Below are positions 15,999 to 25,148 of a DNA stretch of 58,919 bases, piece by piece (the stretch's first letter is position 1; each line of letters starts with the position of its first letter). The DNA is taken from NCBI GenBank assembly GCA_002437815.1, contig DJRP01000023.1, forward strand, positions 4,930 through 63,848. Reading direction: 5' to 3'. The translations under genes and the position numbers were made by a program. The notes below the pieces were generated by a model that had not been told where the DNA came from, did no database searches, and worked only from the letters and a program-made list of their open reading frames with translations. The stretch comes from Collinsella sp. UBA6357. GTDB lineage: Bacteria; Actinomycetota; Coriobacteriia; Coriobacteriales; Coriobacteriaceae.

Positions 15999-17223
15999 AG
16001 TTGCCGTAACCTCCCCTCTCCTGGTCGCGGATGACGTGGCCGCCCTCGAGGGCGATCACGCGACGGTGCATGCTATCGACCATCTCGCGATCGTGCGTAG
16101 CGACGATCACGGTGGTGCCGGTGCGGTTGATGCGCTCGAGCAGTTTCATGATGCCCAGCGAAATCGCCGGGTCGAGGTTGCCCGTGGGCTCGTCGCAGAT
16201 GAGCAGCGGTGGGCGGTTGACCATAGCGCGGGCGACGGCGACACGCTGCTGCTCGCCGCCGGAGAGCTGATCGGGCAGAGAATCCATCTGATCGGCAAGG
16301 CCCACCAGGCGCAGGACCTCGGGCACCTGGCTGCGAATAACGCCACGCGGCTTGCCGATGCACTGTAGCGCGAAGGCGACGTTCTCATAGGCCGTCTTTT
16401 GTGGCAGGAGCTTGAAGTCCTGGAACACGGCACCGATCTGGCGGCGCAGGAACGGGACCTTGCGGTTCTTGATCTTCATAAGATCCTGGCCGGCGACCAG
16501 GATGCGGCCGCTTGAAGGCTTGACGTCACGGTTGATGGTCGACAGCAACGTGGTTTTACCCGAACCGGAATGTCCGACCAAAAAGACAAACTCGCCCGGA
16601 TAGATCTCGATGTTGATGTCATCGAGCGCGGGCTTGTTGGGCTGGGCGGGATACACCTTGGTGACATGCTCCATGAGCACGACCGGCTCAACGCCCGCCT
16701 GCTTGGCCATCTTCTTACGGCTGGCCTTGGGATCGATCGGCGCGAACACCGACGTGAAGTCGGGGTTGTTGAGCGCGTTGTCGAGACTTGCGACCTCGGC
16801 CGCCTGATCGCGCTCGACCACGGGCGCGGCAGGTTTCGTGGGATCGGGGATGCTCGCGAACATACCCGTGCCGGCAGGCCGCGCCTGTTGTGCCGGAGCG
16901 GCAAGCGGATCGGGAATGGCAGCGGGCTGCGGCGCCGTTACAGCCGGATTGATCGGCTGCTGAGACTGCGTGGCCGGCTGCTGCGGACGCGCCGTCACCA
17001 CCTGAACGGGCTCGAAACCCGCGGTGGAGCTAAGTGGCATATCTGCCGAAGAAGTATAGGCTTGAGAATCTGCTGCCGGCCGTGCCTGTTCAGCCGGCTG
17101 TGCGGGGACCTTGCTGAACAGCTGGTCCTCTGAATCCGGAGTGGCGAATCGTGTGCCCGGGGCGCCCTGTGACGCCGGGGTATTGGCCTCGCCCGCACCG
17201 GAGGTACGGAAGTGGTTACCCAC
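15985..17223 (-). CDS. ftsE: Cell-division ATP-binding protein FtsE with long N-terminal extension
   Basis: The C-terminal ~235 residues are a standard FtsE: Walker A GHSGSGKTT (near 216), signature LSGGEQQR (near 320) and Walker B LLICDEPTGNLD. Ahead of it are ~175 residues rich in Pro, Ala, Gln and Ser, predicted disordered, while FtsE is normally ~225 residues in all. The long form is supported by a GTG start with AAAGGAG five bases upstream and by unbroken coding. The extension might bind division proteins in the cytoplasm; that is inference. Confidence 0.9.
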   Translation of the reverse strand: MGNHFRTSGAGEANTPASQGAPGTRFATPDSEDQLFSKVPAQPAEQARPAADSQAYTSSADMPLSSTAGFEPVQVVTARPQQPATQSQQPINPAVTAPQPAAIPDPLAAPAQQARPAGTGMFASIPDPTKPAAPVVERDQAAEVASLDNALNNPDFTSVFAPIDPKASRKKMAKQAGVEPVVLMEHVTKVYPAQPNKPALDDINIEIYPGEFVFLVGHSGSGKTTLLSTINRDVKPSSGRILVAGQDLMKIKNRKVPFLRRQIGAVFQDFKLLPQKTAYENVAFALQCIGKPRGVIRSQVPEVLRLVGLADQMDSLPDQLSGGEQQRVAVARAMVNRPPLLICDEPTGNLDPAISLGIMKLLERINRTGTTVIVATHDREMVDSMHRRVIALEGGHVIRDQERGGYGNYGTI

Positions 17224-17301
17224 TGGTGCTCCTTTTCGTCGTGCGTTTAAACTACATGAGCGCTTTGTATTTTAGCAGGGTTGCCTTTGCTGCACATAAG
17301 A

Positions 17302-17333
17302 AGCATGGCCGGCTGGGGTTGGCCGGCCATGCT
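17302..17333. repeat. Perfect 12-bp hairpin upstream of ftsE
   Basis: AGCATGGCCGGC (17302-17313) and GCCGGCCATGCT (17322-17333) pair with an 8-base loop. It abuts the larger inverted repeat at 17331-17448. There is no T-run on the leftward strand, so it is not a standard terminator. Confidence 0.65.
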
Positions 17334-17448
17334 CTCGGGGCTTCCTCCCAAATCGTCCTCGCGCATGGCCCCGATTATCCTGCTCCTTCGGAGCCGCGGA
17401 TAATCGGGGCCTGCGCTGCGGAATGATTTGGAAGGAAGCCCCGAGAGC
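17331..17448. repeat. Nested inverted-repeat element, 24-bp outer and 14-bp inner arms
   Basis: Outer arms 17331-17354 (GCTCTCGGGGCTTCC...) and 17425-17448 pair with one mismatch. Inside, GGCCCCGATTATCC (17367-17380) and GGATAATCGGGGCC (17398-17411) pair perfectly, with GCGC outside them. The centre is the small hairpin GCTCC-TTC-GGAGC. The 373-base gap between the transketolase and ftsE genes holds this element, a 12-bp hairpin and a 15-bp hairpin; I see no gene there. Confidence 0.8.
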
Positions 17449-17532
17449 GGGCCTACGAACACGAAGCAGCATCTTGCAGGCAGCAATCCTGCTGAAATGA
17501 AAGCTGGGCGGAGTGGATAGCGTTTTGTTGAA

Positions 17533-17566
17533 ACGGGCCCTTGTCCCTGGCGGGACAAGGGCCCGT
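17533..17566. terminator. Strong hairpin after the transketolase genes
   Basis: ACGGGCCCTTGTCCC (17533-17547) and GGGACAAGGGCCCGT (17552-17566) form a perfect 15-bp stem with a 4-base loop. It lies 30 bases after the leftward transketolase stop. The T-run is on the rightward side (ACTTTTTG), with only TTTC leftward, so termination efficiency in the gene direction is uncertain. Confidence 0.65.
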
Positions 17567-17596
17567 GACTTTTTGTTGTTGTGCGTGAAAGCTCGC

Positions 17597-18535
17597 TTAT
17601 GCCAGGAAGTCCTTGACGGTCGCGACGATGTTCGCGGCGTCCAGGCCGTATTTGTGCAGAAGCTCGGCGCCCGGGCCGGACTCGCCGAAGGTGTCATTCA
17701 CACCGATCTTCTTGGTGGGAACGGGGTCGGAGGCCACGGCGGCGAGCACTGCATCGCCCAGACCACCGATCACAGAGTGCTCCTCGACCGTCACCACGTG
17801 ACCGGTCTTGTGAGCGCTTGCGCGCACGAGCTCCTCATCGAGCGGCTTGATGGTGTGGATGTTGATGACCTCGGCCGAAACGCCCTGGGCCGCTAGCTCC
17901 TCGGCGGCGGCCATGGCCTCGCCCACCATAAGACCGCAGGCGATGATGGACACATCGGTGCCCTCACGCATAACGATGCCGCGGCCCATCTCGAACTTGT
18001 AGGTCTCAGGATCGTTGATGACCGGAGACGCCAGGCGAGCCAGGCGCATGTAGACGGGGCCCTCATACTCGTAGGCGGCACGAACGGCGGCCTTGGCCTC
18101 GACGTCATCGGACGGAACGATCACGGTCAGGCCCGGAATCGTACGCATCAGGGCTATGTCCTCGCAGCACTGGTGCGTGGCACCGTCCTCGCCCACCGAG
18201 ATGCCGGCGTGCGTGGCGCAGATGTTGACGTTGAGATGGGGATACCCGATAGAGTTGCGTACCTGCTCGAAGGCACGGCCGGCGGCAAACATGGCAAACG
18301 TCGAGCAGAAGACCTTCTTGCCCGCGGCGGCGATGCCGGCGGCGAGGCCGACCATGTTGCCCTCGGCGATGCCGGCGTCGTAGAAGCGGTCGGGATAGGC
18401 GGCCTTGAACTTGCCCGTCTGCGTCGCGGCCGCCAAGTCGGCGTCGAGCACCACAAAGTCATCGTGCTCGGCGCCCAGCTCGACCAGCGCTGCGCCATAG
18501 CTGGCACGCGTCGCGATCTTTTGAACATCTGCCAT
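17597..18535 (-). CDS. Transketolase, C-terminal subunit
   Basis: A 312-residue protein matching the pyrimidine-binding and C-terminal domains of transketolase. It has the segment AGIAEGNMVGLAAGIA and the glutamate that activates thiamine diphosphate, then FAMFAAGRAFEQVR. It transfers two-carbon units between sugars in the pentose phosphate pathway, together with the separate N-terminal subunit encoded two bases upstream. The split two-gene form is common in anaerobes. Confidence 0.92.
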   Translation of the reverse strand: MADVQKIATRASYGAALVELGAEHDDFVVLDADLAAATQTGKFKAAYPDRFYDAGIAEGNMVGLAAGIAAAGKKVFCSTFAMFAAGRAFEQVRNSIGYPHLNVNICATHAGISVGEDGATHQCCEDIALMRTIPGLTVIVPSDDVEAKAAVRAAYEYEGPVYMRLARLASPVINDPETYKFEMGRGIVMREGTDVSIIACGLMVGEAMAAAEELAAQGVSAEVINIHTIKPLDEELVRASAHKTGHVVTVEEHSVIGGLGDAVLAAVASDPVPTKKIGVNDTFGESGPGAELLHKYGLDAANIVATVKDFLA

Positions 18536-18537
18536 GA

Positions 18538-19368
18538 TTAGAGCTCCTTTCCGGCGGTCTCAAGCTCCGCCATGGCCTGCTCGAACTGCTCGTCGTTGGG
18601 AGCCTTGCCGTGCCAGCCCACCTGGTTCTCCATATAGGAGACGCCCTTGCCCTTGACCGTCTCGGCCACGATGCAGCTGGGCTTGCCCTTGCAGGCGCGC
18701 GCGGCGGCGAAGGCGTCGCGGATCTGGTCGAGATCGTTGCCGTCGGCGAGCTCGATCACGTTCCACTTGAACGCGCGGAACTTGTCGGCGATAGGCATGG
18801 GATCGTTGACCTCTTCATTGCTGCCATCGATCTGAAGGCCGTTATGGTCGACGACGATGCAGAGGTTGTCGAGCGCATGGTTGCCGGCAAACATCGCTGC
18901 CTCCCACACCTGGCCCTCCTCGATCTCGCCGTCGCCAAGAATCGCATAAGTGCGCCAGCCCTCGTTCCAATGCTGCGCGGCAAGCGCCATGCCGACAGCG
19001 GCCGAGATGCCCTGGCCGAGCGAACCGGTCGACATGTCGACGCCCGGCGTGTCGTTCATGTTGGGATGGCCCTGCAGGCGGCTGCCGATATGGCGCAGCG
19101 TCTCGAGCTCCTCCTTGGGGAAGAAGCCGCGCTCGGCGAGGACGGCGTAGAGCGCAGGGGCGGCATGGCCCTTGGAGAGCACGAGACGGTCGCGGTCGGC
19201 CTTGCGGGGATCGGCCGGATCGACGTTCATCTCCTCAAAATAAAGATAGGCCAGGATCTCGGCGATGGAGAGGGAGCCACCGGGATGGCCCGCCTTGGCA
19301 GCATGCGTGCCGACGATGATCCCTTTCCTCACCTCGTTGGCAACCTTCTTGAGCTCTTCGTCGCTCAT
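18538..19368 (-). CDS. Transketolase, N-terminal subunit
   Basis: A 276-residue thiamine-diphosphate-binding half. It contains the GDGEIEEGQVWEAAMFAGNHALDNL segment (about residues 145-170; the GDG...N motif binds Mg and ThDP) and the substrate-binding HAAKAGHPGGSLS near residue 19. It acts with the C-terminal subunit that follows two bases later. RBS AAAGGAAGG precedes the ATG. Confidence 0.92.
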   Translation of the reverse strand: MSDEELKKVANEVRKGIIVGTHAAKAGHPGGSLSIAEILAYLYFEEMNVDPADPRKADRDRLVLSKGHAAPALYAVLAERGFFPKEELETLRHIGSRLQGHPNMNDTPGVDMSTGSLGQGISAAVGMALAAQHWNEGWRTYAILGDGEIEEGQVWEAAMFAGNHALDNLCIVVDHNGLQIDGSNEEVNDPMPIADKFRAFKWNVIELADGNDLDQIRDAFAAARACKGKPSCIVAETVKGKGVSYMENQVGWHGKAPNDEQFEQAMAELETAGKEL

Positions 19369-19550
19369 AGTGCCTTCCTTTCACAAACGAACGCAAAACC
19401 GCATCGCCCAAAGTCCGACAAGACACGGTCGCGATGCACGTACGTTCTTCATTATGCGGGAAGACGGCAGTTTTACCAGGAACTTTATCAATATCGACAA
19501 ACTTCTGCAGGCAGATACGCTGATAAACCGTTTGACCATTATAATGAGCG

Positions 19551-20441
19551 CTACGCGTCGAGCTCCTTGAAGCCCTCACCGAAGGCCTCGGTCACATCGG
19601 CGATGATCGTGATGGCGCGCGGATCGCGCTCCCCCACGATCGCCTTGAGCGTCGACAGCTCGCGGCGTTCGATAATCACCATGATCACCGGTTTGTCGGA
19701 GCCGCTCCACATGCCCGTTGCCTTGAGCTTGGTGCAGCCGCGGCCAAGGCCGTACATGATATCGGCTGCGATGTCGGGAAAATTATCCGAGATGATGAGC
19801 GCCATGCGGCGTCTGTTGCCGCCGTCCACCACGGCATCGATCACATAGCCCGAGAGTACCATCGACAGGGCCGCATAAAGGGCATTCTCGATCGAGAAGA
19901 CCGGGATCGAGGCCGCACAGACGGCAACGTCGATCGCCATGACCGTGGAGCCCACGGGAAGCGAGGTCTTGCGGCTGATGATCTGTCCGATCGTGTCGGA
20001 CCCGCCTGTGTTGACGCCGACGCGCAGCACCATGCCATACCCGATTCCCGAGATGATACCGCCCCACAACGCGGGAAGCACCAGGTCGCCGTGGGCAAGC
20101 GGCGCCACGAACGGCGCGAACAGGTCGGTGAAAAAGCCGAGCAGCACAAAACCCGTCACCGTCTGCACCACGTAGAGCGCGCCTCCCACCTTGCCTACCA
20201 CCAGCAACAGCAAGGCGTTCATAATGATCGTTTGAATACCGACGGGAATCGTCAGCCCGTGCTCGGCACCCACGGCCTGGACGATCGTCGCCAATCCCGT
20301 CACGCCGCCGGCCGCGAGCCCGTTGGGAATCATAAAGAGGTCGGTGGCAAGTGCCGCGACAGCGCATCCGACAACCACAAAAGGCAGATCATGAAAAAAG
20401 TTCGTTTGAAGAATACGCTTGATATCCAGCCGATACGCCAT
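19551..20441 (-). CDS. YitT family membrane protein
   Basis: A 296-residue protein with five or so N-terminal membrane helices (containing IPNGLAAGGVTGLATI and GVNTGGSDTIGQIISRKT) and a C-terminal DUF2179 domain (about residues 215-290, GMWSGSDKPVIMVIIERREL). This is the YitT/YqfU family. It has no proven function; a carrier role is suspected. The ATG at 20441 is favoured over 20453 because GAGG lies eight bases before it. Confidence 0.88.
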   Translation of the reverse strand: MAYRLDIKRILQTNFFHDLPFVVVGCAVAALATDLFMIPNGLAAGGVTGLATIVQAVGAEHGLTIPVGIQTIIMNALLLLVVGKVGGALYVVQTVTGFVLLGFFTDLFAPFVAPLAHGDLVLPALWGGIISGIGYGMVLRVGVNTGGSDTIGQIISRKTSLPVGSTVMAIDVAVCAASIPVFSIENALYAALSMVLSGYVIDAVVDGGNRRRMALIISDNFPDIAADIMYGLGRGCTKLKATGMWSGSDKPVIMVIIERRELSTLKAIVGERDPRAITIIADVTEAFGEGFKELDA

Positions 20442-20461
20442 GTCCAACCTCATCTCGTACG

Positions 20462-20488
20462 AAAAAGCGCACCGGATACGGTGCGCTT
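20462..20488 (-). terminator. Terminator of prfB
   Basis: AAGCGCACCG-TATC-CGGTGCGCTT followed by TTTCG, read leftward, 33 bases after the prfB stop. A perfect 10-bp stem. Confidence 0.9.
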
Positions 20489-20520
20489 GATCAGCTCTGC
20501 TCGATTGTATCGAATATGCG

Positions 20521-21684
20521 CTACGCGTCCACCCCGTCGGCGACCACGTCGATCGTATCGGCGTTTCCGGTCGCCCAGCGATGGTAACCGATCACAAACG
20601 GATCCAGGTCGCCGTCCTCGAGCACCGCATCGACATTGCTCGTCTCCACGCCGCTGCGAAGATCCTTGACCATCTGATACGGATAAAGCACGTAGCTTCG
20701 GATCTGGTTGCCAAAACCGATCGTAGTCTTGGGCCCGCGAATCTCGTCGAGGGCTTCGGCACGCTTCTCGAGCTCGATCTCGTAGAGACGGGCCTTGAGG
20801 ATCTGCATGCAGGCCGCCTTGTTTTGGATCTGACTGCGCTCGTTTTGGCAGGTAACCACGATCCCGCTGGGAAAATGCGTCACGCGCACGGCCGAGTCGG
20901 TCGTGTTGACGCCCTGGCCTCCCGGGCCGCTCGCATGGTACACGTCCACGCGAATGTCATCGGGATTGATCTCGATGTCGATATCGTCCGGCAGCACGGG
21001 AATGACCTCCACGCCGGCAAACGTGGTCTGTCGGCGTTTCTTGTCATCGGTCGGCGAGATGCGAACCAGACGATGTACGCCGGCCTCGGCCCGTAGCATG
21101 CCGAAGGCATCCTTGCCCTCAACGGTAAACGTGGCGCGGTCGATACCGATAATCTCGGCCGCCGGGCAGTCGTTGATGGTGACCTTCCATCCGCGGCGCT
21201 GACAGTACTTCATGTACATCTTGAAGAGCATGAAGGTCCAGTCCTGCGCCTCAAGACCGCCTTGGCCGGGCTTGATGGTAACGATCGCGTCGCCGTGATC
21301 GAACTCGCCGGTAAACCAGCTCGAAAGCTCAAGCTCGTCGACGGCACGCTTAAGACGCTCGGCCGTAGACGTAGCCTCCTCGCGAAGCGCCGCGGCGTCC
21401 GGATCCTCGCCCATCTCGTCGGCGAGCTCGAGAGCCGCCCGAGCATCCGAGAGCTCAGCGCGAGCATGCTCGACGGCAGAGATATCCTCCTTGATGCGGG
21501 CGATCTCCTCCATCGTGGCGCGGGCGGCATCGGCGTCATCCCAAAAACCGGGCGCGACGCTCTTGGCCTCAAGCGAGGCCACGCGGGCACGCTTCTCGTC
21601 AAGATGAAGATAGGATTCGACCTCGCCGAGACGTGCCGCAAAGGCGTCGAGCTCGGCGGAGGTCACCTCGGAAACATCGGCCAT
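20521..21684 (-). CDS. prfB: Peptide chain release factor 2 (SPT variant)
   Basis: RF2 ends translation at UGA and UAA. The 387-residue protein has the catalytic GGQ in SGPGGQGVNT and the family order of domains. The recognition tripeptide, SPF in E. coli RF2, reads S210-P211-T212 here (HRLVRISPTDDKKRRQ). No programmed frameshift is needed: the region matching the E. coli frameshift site (ESYLHLDEKRARV) is in frame. The start codon overlaps the secA stop as TAATG, so translation is coupled to secA. Confidence 0.93.
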   Translation of the reverse strand: MADVSEVTSAELDAFAARLGEVESYLHLDEKRARVASLEAKSVAPGFWDDADAARATMEEIARIKEDISAVEHARAELSDARAALELADEMGEDPDAAALREEATSTAERLKRAVDELELSSWFTGEFDHGDAIVTIKPGQGGLEAQDWTFMLFKMYMKYCQRRGWKVTINDCPAAEIIGIDRATFTVEGKDAFGMLRAEAGVHRLVRISPTDDKKRRQTTFAGVEVIPVLPDDIDIEINPDDIRVDVYHASGPGGQGVNTTDSAVRVTHFPSGIVVTCQNERSQIQNKAACMQILKARLYEIELEKRAEALDEIRGPKTTIGFGNQIRSYVLYPYQMVKDLRSGVETSNVDAVLEDGDLDPFVIGYHRWATGNADTIDVVADGVDA

Positions 21685-24491
21685 TAGCGATTCCTGCCGT
21701 GGCAATACTTGAACTTCTTGCCGCTGCCGCACGGGCACAGCTCGTTGCGCCCCACGTTGGCATAGGGGTCTCCGCTTTCGGCCTTGACATAGGTGGTCAC
21801 CTTGCCACCGTTGGCCACGGCGCCCGGACCGCCCTGCACGGCATTGCGCGCCTGGGTCTTTGCCTGCTGGCGCAGCACAGAGTTGCCGTTATCGCCATCG
21901 ACCTCGGCCGGACCCGAAAAACGGGCGTCCTTGAGTGCGGGATCCTCGTGATGCTCGACGGCGCGCGGCGCCGCCTTGAGCTCGATGCGAAGCACCGTGC
22001 GCAGGTAGTCCTCGTACATGGTGTCGACCAGCACCTGGAAAGCACCGTAGGCCTCGGTCTTGTACTCCACGAGCGGGTCGCGCTGGCCAAAGCCGCGCAG
22101 GCCGATGCCGGTCTTGAGGTAGTCCATCTCCTGCAGATAGCCCATCCAACGCGTGTCGATCACGCGCAGCATGACCTGCGTGTTGAGCTCACGCATGAGA
22201 TCCTCGCCCAGACGCTCGGACTTCTTGTCGTAGCACTGTTCGACATAGGCCAGCACGTCGGCAGCAAGCTGGGCGTAGTCCTCGTCGGGGAAATTCGGGG
22301 CATCGATATGGCCGGTGAGCTCGACGACCCACTTGCGCAGACCCTCGAGATCGCGCTCGCCCTCGCGGCTGTCTTTGGGCGCGAACTCGGCCACACAGCG
22401 GTCGACCGTGTCGTGCATGACCTCGGTGATATGGTCGGTAAGATCCTTACCGTCGAGGATCTTGTTGCGCTCGGCATAGATAACCTGACGCTGCTTGTTC
22501 ATAACGTCGTCGTACTCAAGTACGTTCTTGCGCATGGAGAAGTTGATGCTTTCCACCTTGTGCTGGGCGCTCTCAACGGCCTTGGAGATGATCTTGTGCT
22601 GGATGGGCATATCATCACCCATGTCGGCCGTGAGCATCATCTTGGAAACGCGGTCCATCTTGTCGCCGCCGAAGAGACGCATGAGGTCATCCTCAAGCGA
22701 CAGGTAGAACTGGGTCTCGCCGGGATCGCCCTGACGGCCGGCACGACCGCGCAGCTGGTTGTCGATACGGCGCGACTCGTGGCGCTCGGTGCCGATCACG
22801 GTCAGACCGCCGGCGGCGAGTACGCGCTCGCGCTCCTCGGCACAGGTCTGCTTGGCCTCGGCGCGCGCGGCCTCGATCTGCTCGAGCGTCGCCTCGTCCG
22901 GATCGATGCCCTGGTACGAAAGCAGGTCGCGCATGAGCTCGTCGGGATTGCCACCCAAGAGGATGTCGGTACCGCGGCCGGCCATGTTGGTGGCAATGGT
23001 CACGGCGCCAAAGCGTCCGGCCTGAGCCACGATATGCGCCTCGCGCTCATGGTGCTTGGCGTTCAGGACCTCGTGCTTGATGCCACGACGGGTAAGCACG
23101 GCCGAAAGCTTCTCGGAGCTTTCGATAGACACGGTACCCACCAGCACCGGCTGCCCCTTGGCATGGCGGCGCTCGACGTCGTCGGCAACGGCCTTGTATT
23201 TGGCCTCGATGGTGCGATAGACCAGATCCTCGTTATCGATACGGGCGAGCGGCTTGTTGGAGGGGATCACCTGGACGGGAAGCTTATAGATCTCGCGGAA
23301 CTCGGCGTCCTCGGTAAGGGCCGTACCGGTCATGCCGCACAGCTTGTCGTACAGGCGGAAGTAATTCTGCAGGGTGATGGTAGCGAGCGTCTGGTTCTCC
23401 TCGCGCACCAGCACGCCCTCTTTGGCCTCGATCGCCTGGTGCAAGCCATCGGAATAGCGACGCCCCTCCATGATGCGGCCGGTGTTCTCGTCGACGATCT
23501 TGACCTCGCCGTTTGCGACCACATACTGCTTGTCGCGATGAAACATGTACTGTGCCTTGAGCGCCTGCTGCAGGTGGTTGACAAGCTGTCCGGAAAGATC
23601 GCCGTAGATGTCGTCGATGCCCAGGCGCTTCTCGATCTTCTTGAGGCCGCGCTCGGTGGCGGCGATGGTGTGTTTTGCCTCGTCCATCACATAATCGCCC
23701 GTGGGCTCCACGTCCTCGGTGGCCGACAGCATGTCGTGGCTTACCTCTTCACCGCGCTCCAAGCCACGCACGGCGCGTGCGAAATCCTTATACGTGCTGG
23801 CCGACTTGGTGCCGGCACCCGAGATGATGAGCGGGGTCCTGGCCTCATCGATCAGGATGGAGTCGACCTCGTCCACGATGGCGTAGGCGTGACCGCGCTG
23901 GACGCGCTGCTCGGGACGCGTGACCATGTTGTCGCGCAGATAGTCGAAGCCGAACTCGGAGTTGGTGCCATAGGTGACATCGGCGGCATAGGCCGGCCCC
24001 TTGAGCTCGAGCGGCATGTTGTTCTGCAAAAGACCGACCGACATGCCCAGATACTTGTAGATGCGACCCATCCACTCCGAGTCGCGCTTGGCCAGATAGT
24101 CGTTGACGGTGACGACGTGCACACCCTTGCCTGGAATGGCGTTAAGGTAGCCGGCGAGCGTGGACACCAAGGTTTTGCCTTCGCCGGTTTTCATCTCGGC
24201 GATATTGCCCTCGTGAAGCGCCATGGCACCGATGAGCTGCACATCGAAGTGACGCATGCCCATAGTGCGTTTCGATGCCTCGCGAACGGTGGCAAATGCC
24301 TCGGGCAGCATGTCGTCGAGCGATTCGCCGTTGGCATAGCGCTCGCGGAATTTATCGGTCTGTGCGCGCAGCTCTTCCTCGGTCATCTTCTCGAACTCAG
24401 GCTCAAGCCCGTTGATCTTGTCGACGATCTTGTAATAGCGCTTGAGGTCCTTGTCAGATCCAAAGGACAGCAGCTTAGACATGAATCCCAT
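21684..24491 (-). CDS. secA: Preprotein translocase ATPase SecA
   Basis: A 935-residue motor that drives proteins through SecYEG. It shows MSKLLSFGSDKDLKRY at the N-terminus, Walker A MKTGEGKT, the DEVDSILIDEARTPLI helicase motif, and a C-terminal zinc-binding tail (LCPCGSGKKFKYCHG) that binds SecB or lipids. The ATG at 24491 is favoured by AAAGGAAA seven bases upstream; the ATG nine bases later is possible. Only one secA copy is seen in this window. Confidence 0.95.
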   Translation of the reverse strand: MGFMSKLLSFGSDKDLKRYYKIVDKINGLEPEFEKMTEEELRAQTDKFRERYANGESLDDMLPEAFATVREASKRTMGMRHFDVQLIGAMALHEGNIAEMKTGEGKTLVSTLAGYLNAIPGKGVHVVTVNDYLAKRDSEWMGRIYKYLGMSVGLLQNNMPLELKGPAYAADVTYGTNSEFGFDYLRDNMVTRPEQRVQRGHAYAIVDEVDSILIDEARTPLIISGAGTKSASTYKDFARAVRGLERGEEVSHDMLSATEDVEPTGDYVMDEAKHTIAATERGLKKIEKRLGIDDIYGDLSGQLVNHLQQALKAQYMFHRDKQYVVANGEVKIVDENTGRIMEGRRYSDGLHQAIEAKEGVLVREENQTLATITLQNYFRLYDKLCGMTGTALTEDAEFREIYKLPVQVIPSNKPLARIDNEDLVYRTIEAKYKAVADDVERRHAKGQPVLVGTVSIESSEKLSAVLTRRGIKHEVLNAKHHEREAHIVAQAGRFGAVTIATNMAGRGTDILLGGNPDELMRDLLSYQGIDPDEATLEQIEAARAEAKQTCAEERERVLAAGGLTVIGTERHESRRIDNQLRGRAGRQGDPGETQFYLSLEDDLMRLFGGDKMDRVSKMMLTADMGDDMPIQHKIISKAVESAQHKVESINFSMRKNVLEYDDVMNKQRQVIYAERNKILDGKDLTDHITEVMHDTVDRCVAEFAPKDSREGERDLEGLRKWVVELTGHIDAPNFPDEDYAQLAADVLAYVEQCYDKKSERLGEDLMRELNTQVMLRVIDTRWMGYLQEMDYLKTGIGLRGFGQRDPLVEYKTEAYGAFQVLVDTMYEDYLRTVLRIELKAAPRAVEHHEDPALKDARFSGPAEVDGDNGNSVLRQQAKTQARNAVQGGPGAVANGGKVTTYVKAESGDPYANVGRNELCPCGSGKKFKYCHGRNR

Positions 24492-24659
24492 GTGGTTTCC
24501 TTTTGGCCATCGCCCGCATTGCAGCGCGAGCGAATAATACACAGTTATTGGTTACTTTAGCCAAACAGACCGTCATTAAACCGCACGTTGCCCTTGCCCC
24601 ACGTAATTACTATGACAGGCGGCGCCCGGCGCCCCATTCGCTATCCGAATGCGCATAGA

Positions 24660-24693
24660 AAAAGGGCCGCACCCCGTATGGGATGCGGCCCTT
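24660..24693 (-). terminator. Terminator of rpmE
   Basis: Leftward AAGGGCCGCATCCC, a three-base turn, then GGGGTGCGGCCCTT and a T-run, about 30 bases after the rpmE stop. Confidence 0.88.
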
Positions 24694-24722
24694 CAAGCCA
24701 TGATGCGAGTTCCCTCGACAGC

Positions 24723-25148
24723 CTACTCGGCAGCCTCGGTGGTCTCGGCCTCGGCAGCGGCCTCCTCGACGGGAGCCTCTGCAGGAGCCTCGGCGGCCTT
24801 CTTGGCAGCCTCGGCGGCGTACTTCTCGGCACGCTTGGCCTTCTCGGCGGCCTTGGCCTCAGCGGCGACCTTGCGAGCAGCCTCGGCCTCGGCAGCCTTG
24901 GCGGCCTTGGCGGCCTTGGCCTCCTCGGCGCGCTTGAGCTGGGCGGCAGCGGCGCCACCGAACTTGTCGGCGAAGCGCTGGACGCGTCCACCGGTGTCGA
25001 CGAACTTCTGCTGGCCGGTGTAGAACGGGTGGCACTCGTTGCAAAGCTCGACCTTGATCTCGGACACGGTGGCGCGCGTCTTGAAGGTGTTGCCGCAGGA
25101 GCACGTCACCGTGCACTCGACATACTGGGGATGGATACCCTGCTTCAT
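24723..25148 (-). CDS. rpmE: Ribosomal protein L31 with Ala/Lys/Glu-rich C-terminal extension
   Basis: The first ~70 residues are a normal zinc-type L31: MKQGIHPQYVECTVTCSCGNTF with CxC and a later CNEC, ending near PFYTGQQKFVDTGGRVQRF. A further ~70 residues consist almost only of Ala, Lys and Glu, in heptad-like runs and then an acidic tail, and probably form a single long helix. L31 usually ends near residue 70. The tail may reach out from the ribosome surface; its role is unknown. RBS AAGGAG precedes the ATG. Confidence 0.93.
   Translation of the reverse strand: MKQGIHPQYVECTVTCSCGNTFKTRATVSEIKVELCNECHPFYTGQQKFVDTGGRVQRFADKFGGAAAAQLKRAEEAKAAKAAKAAEAEAARKVAAEAKAAEKAKRAEKYAAEAAKKAAEAPAEAPVEEAAAEAETTEAAE

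Noticed and set aside
20521..21738. Programmed frameshift in prfB
   Set aside because: The region equivalent to the E. coli site is in frame, with no in-frame UGA, and the gene starts at 21684 by a TAATG overlap with secA.
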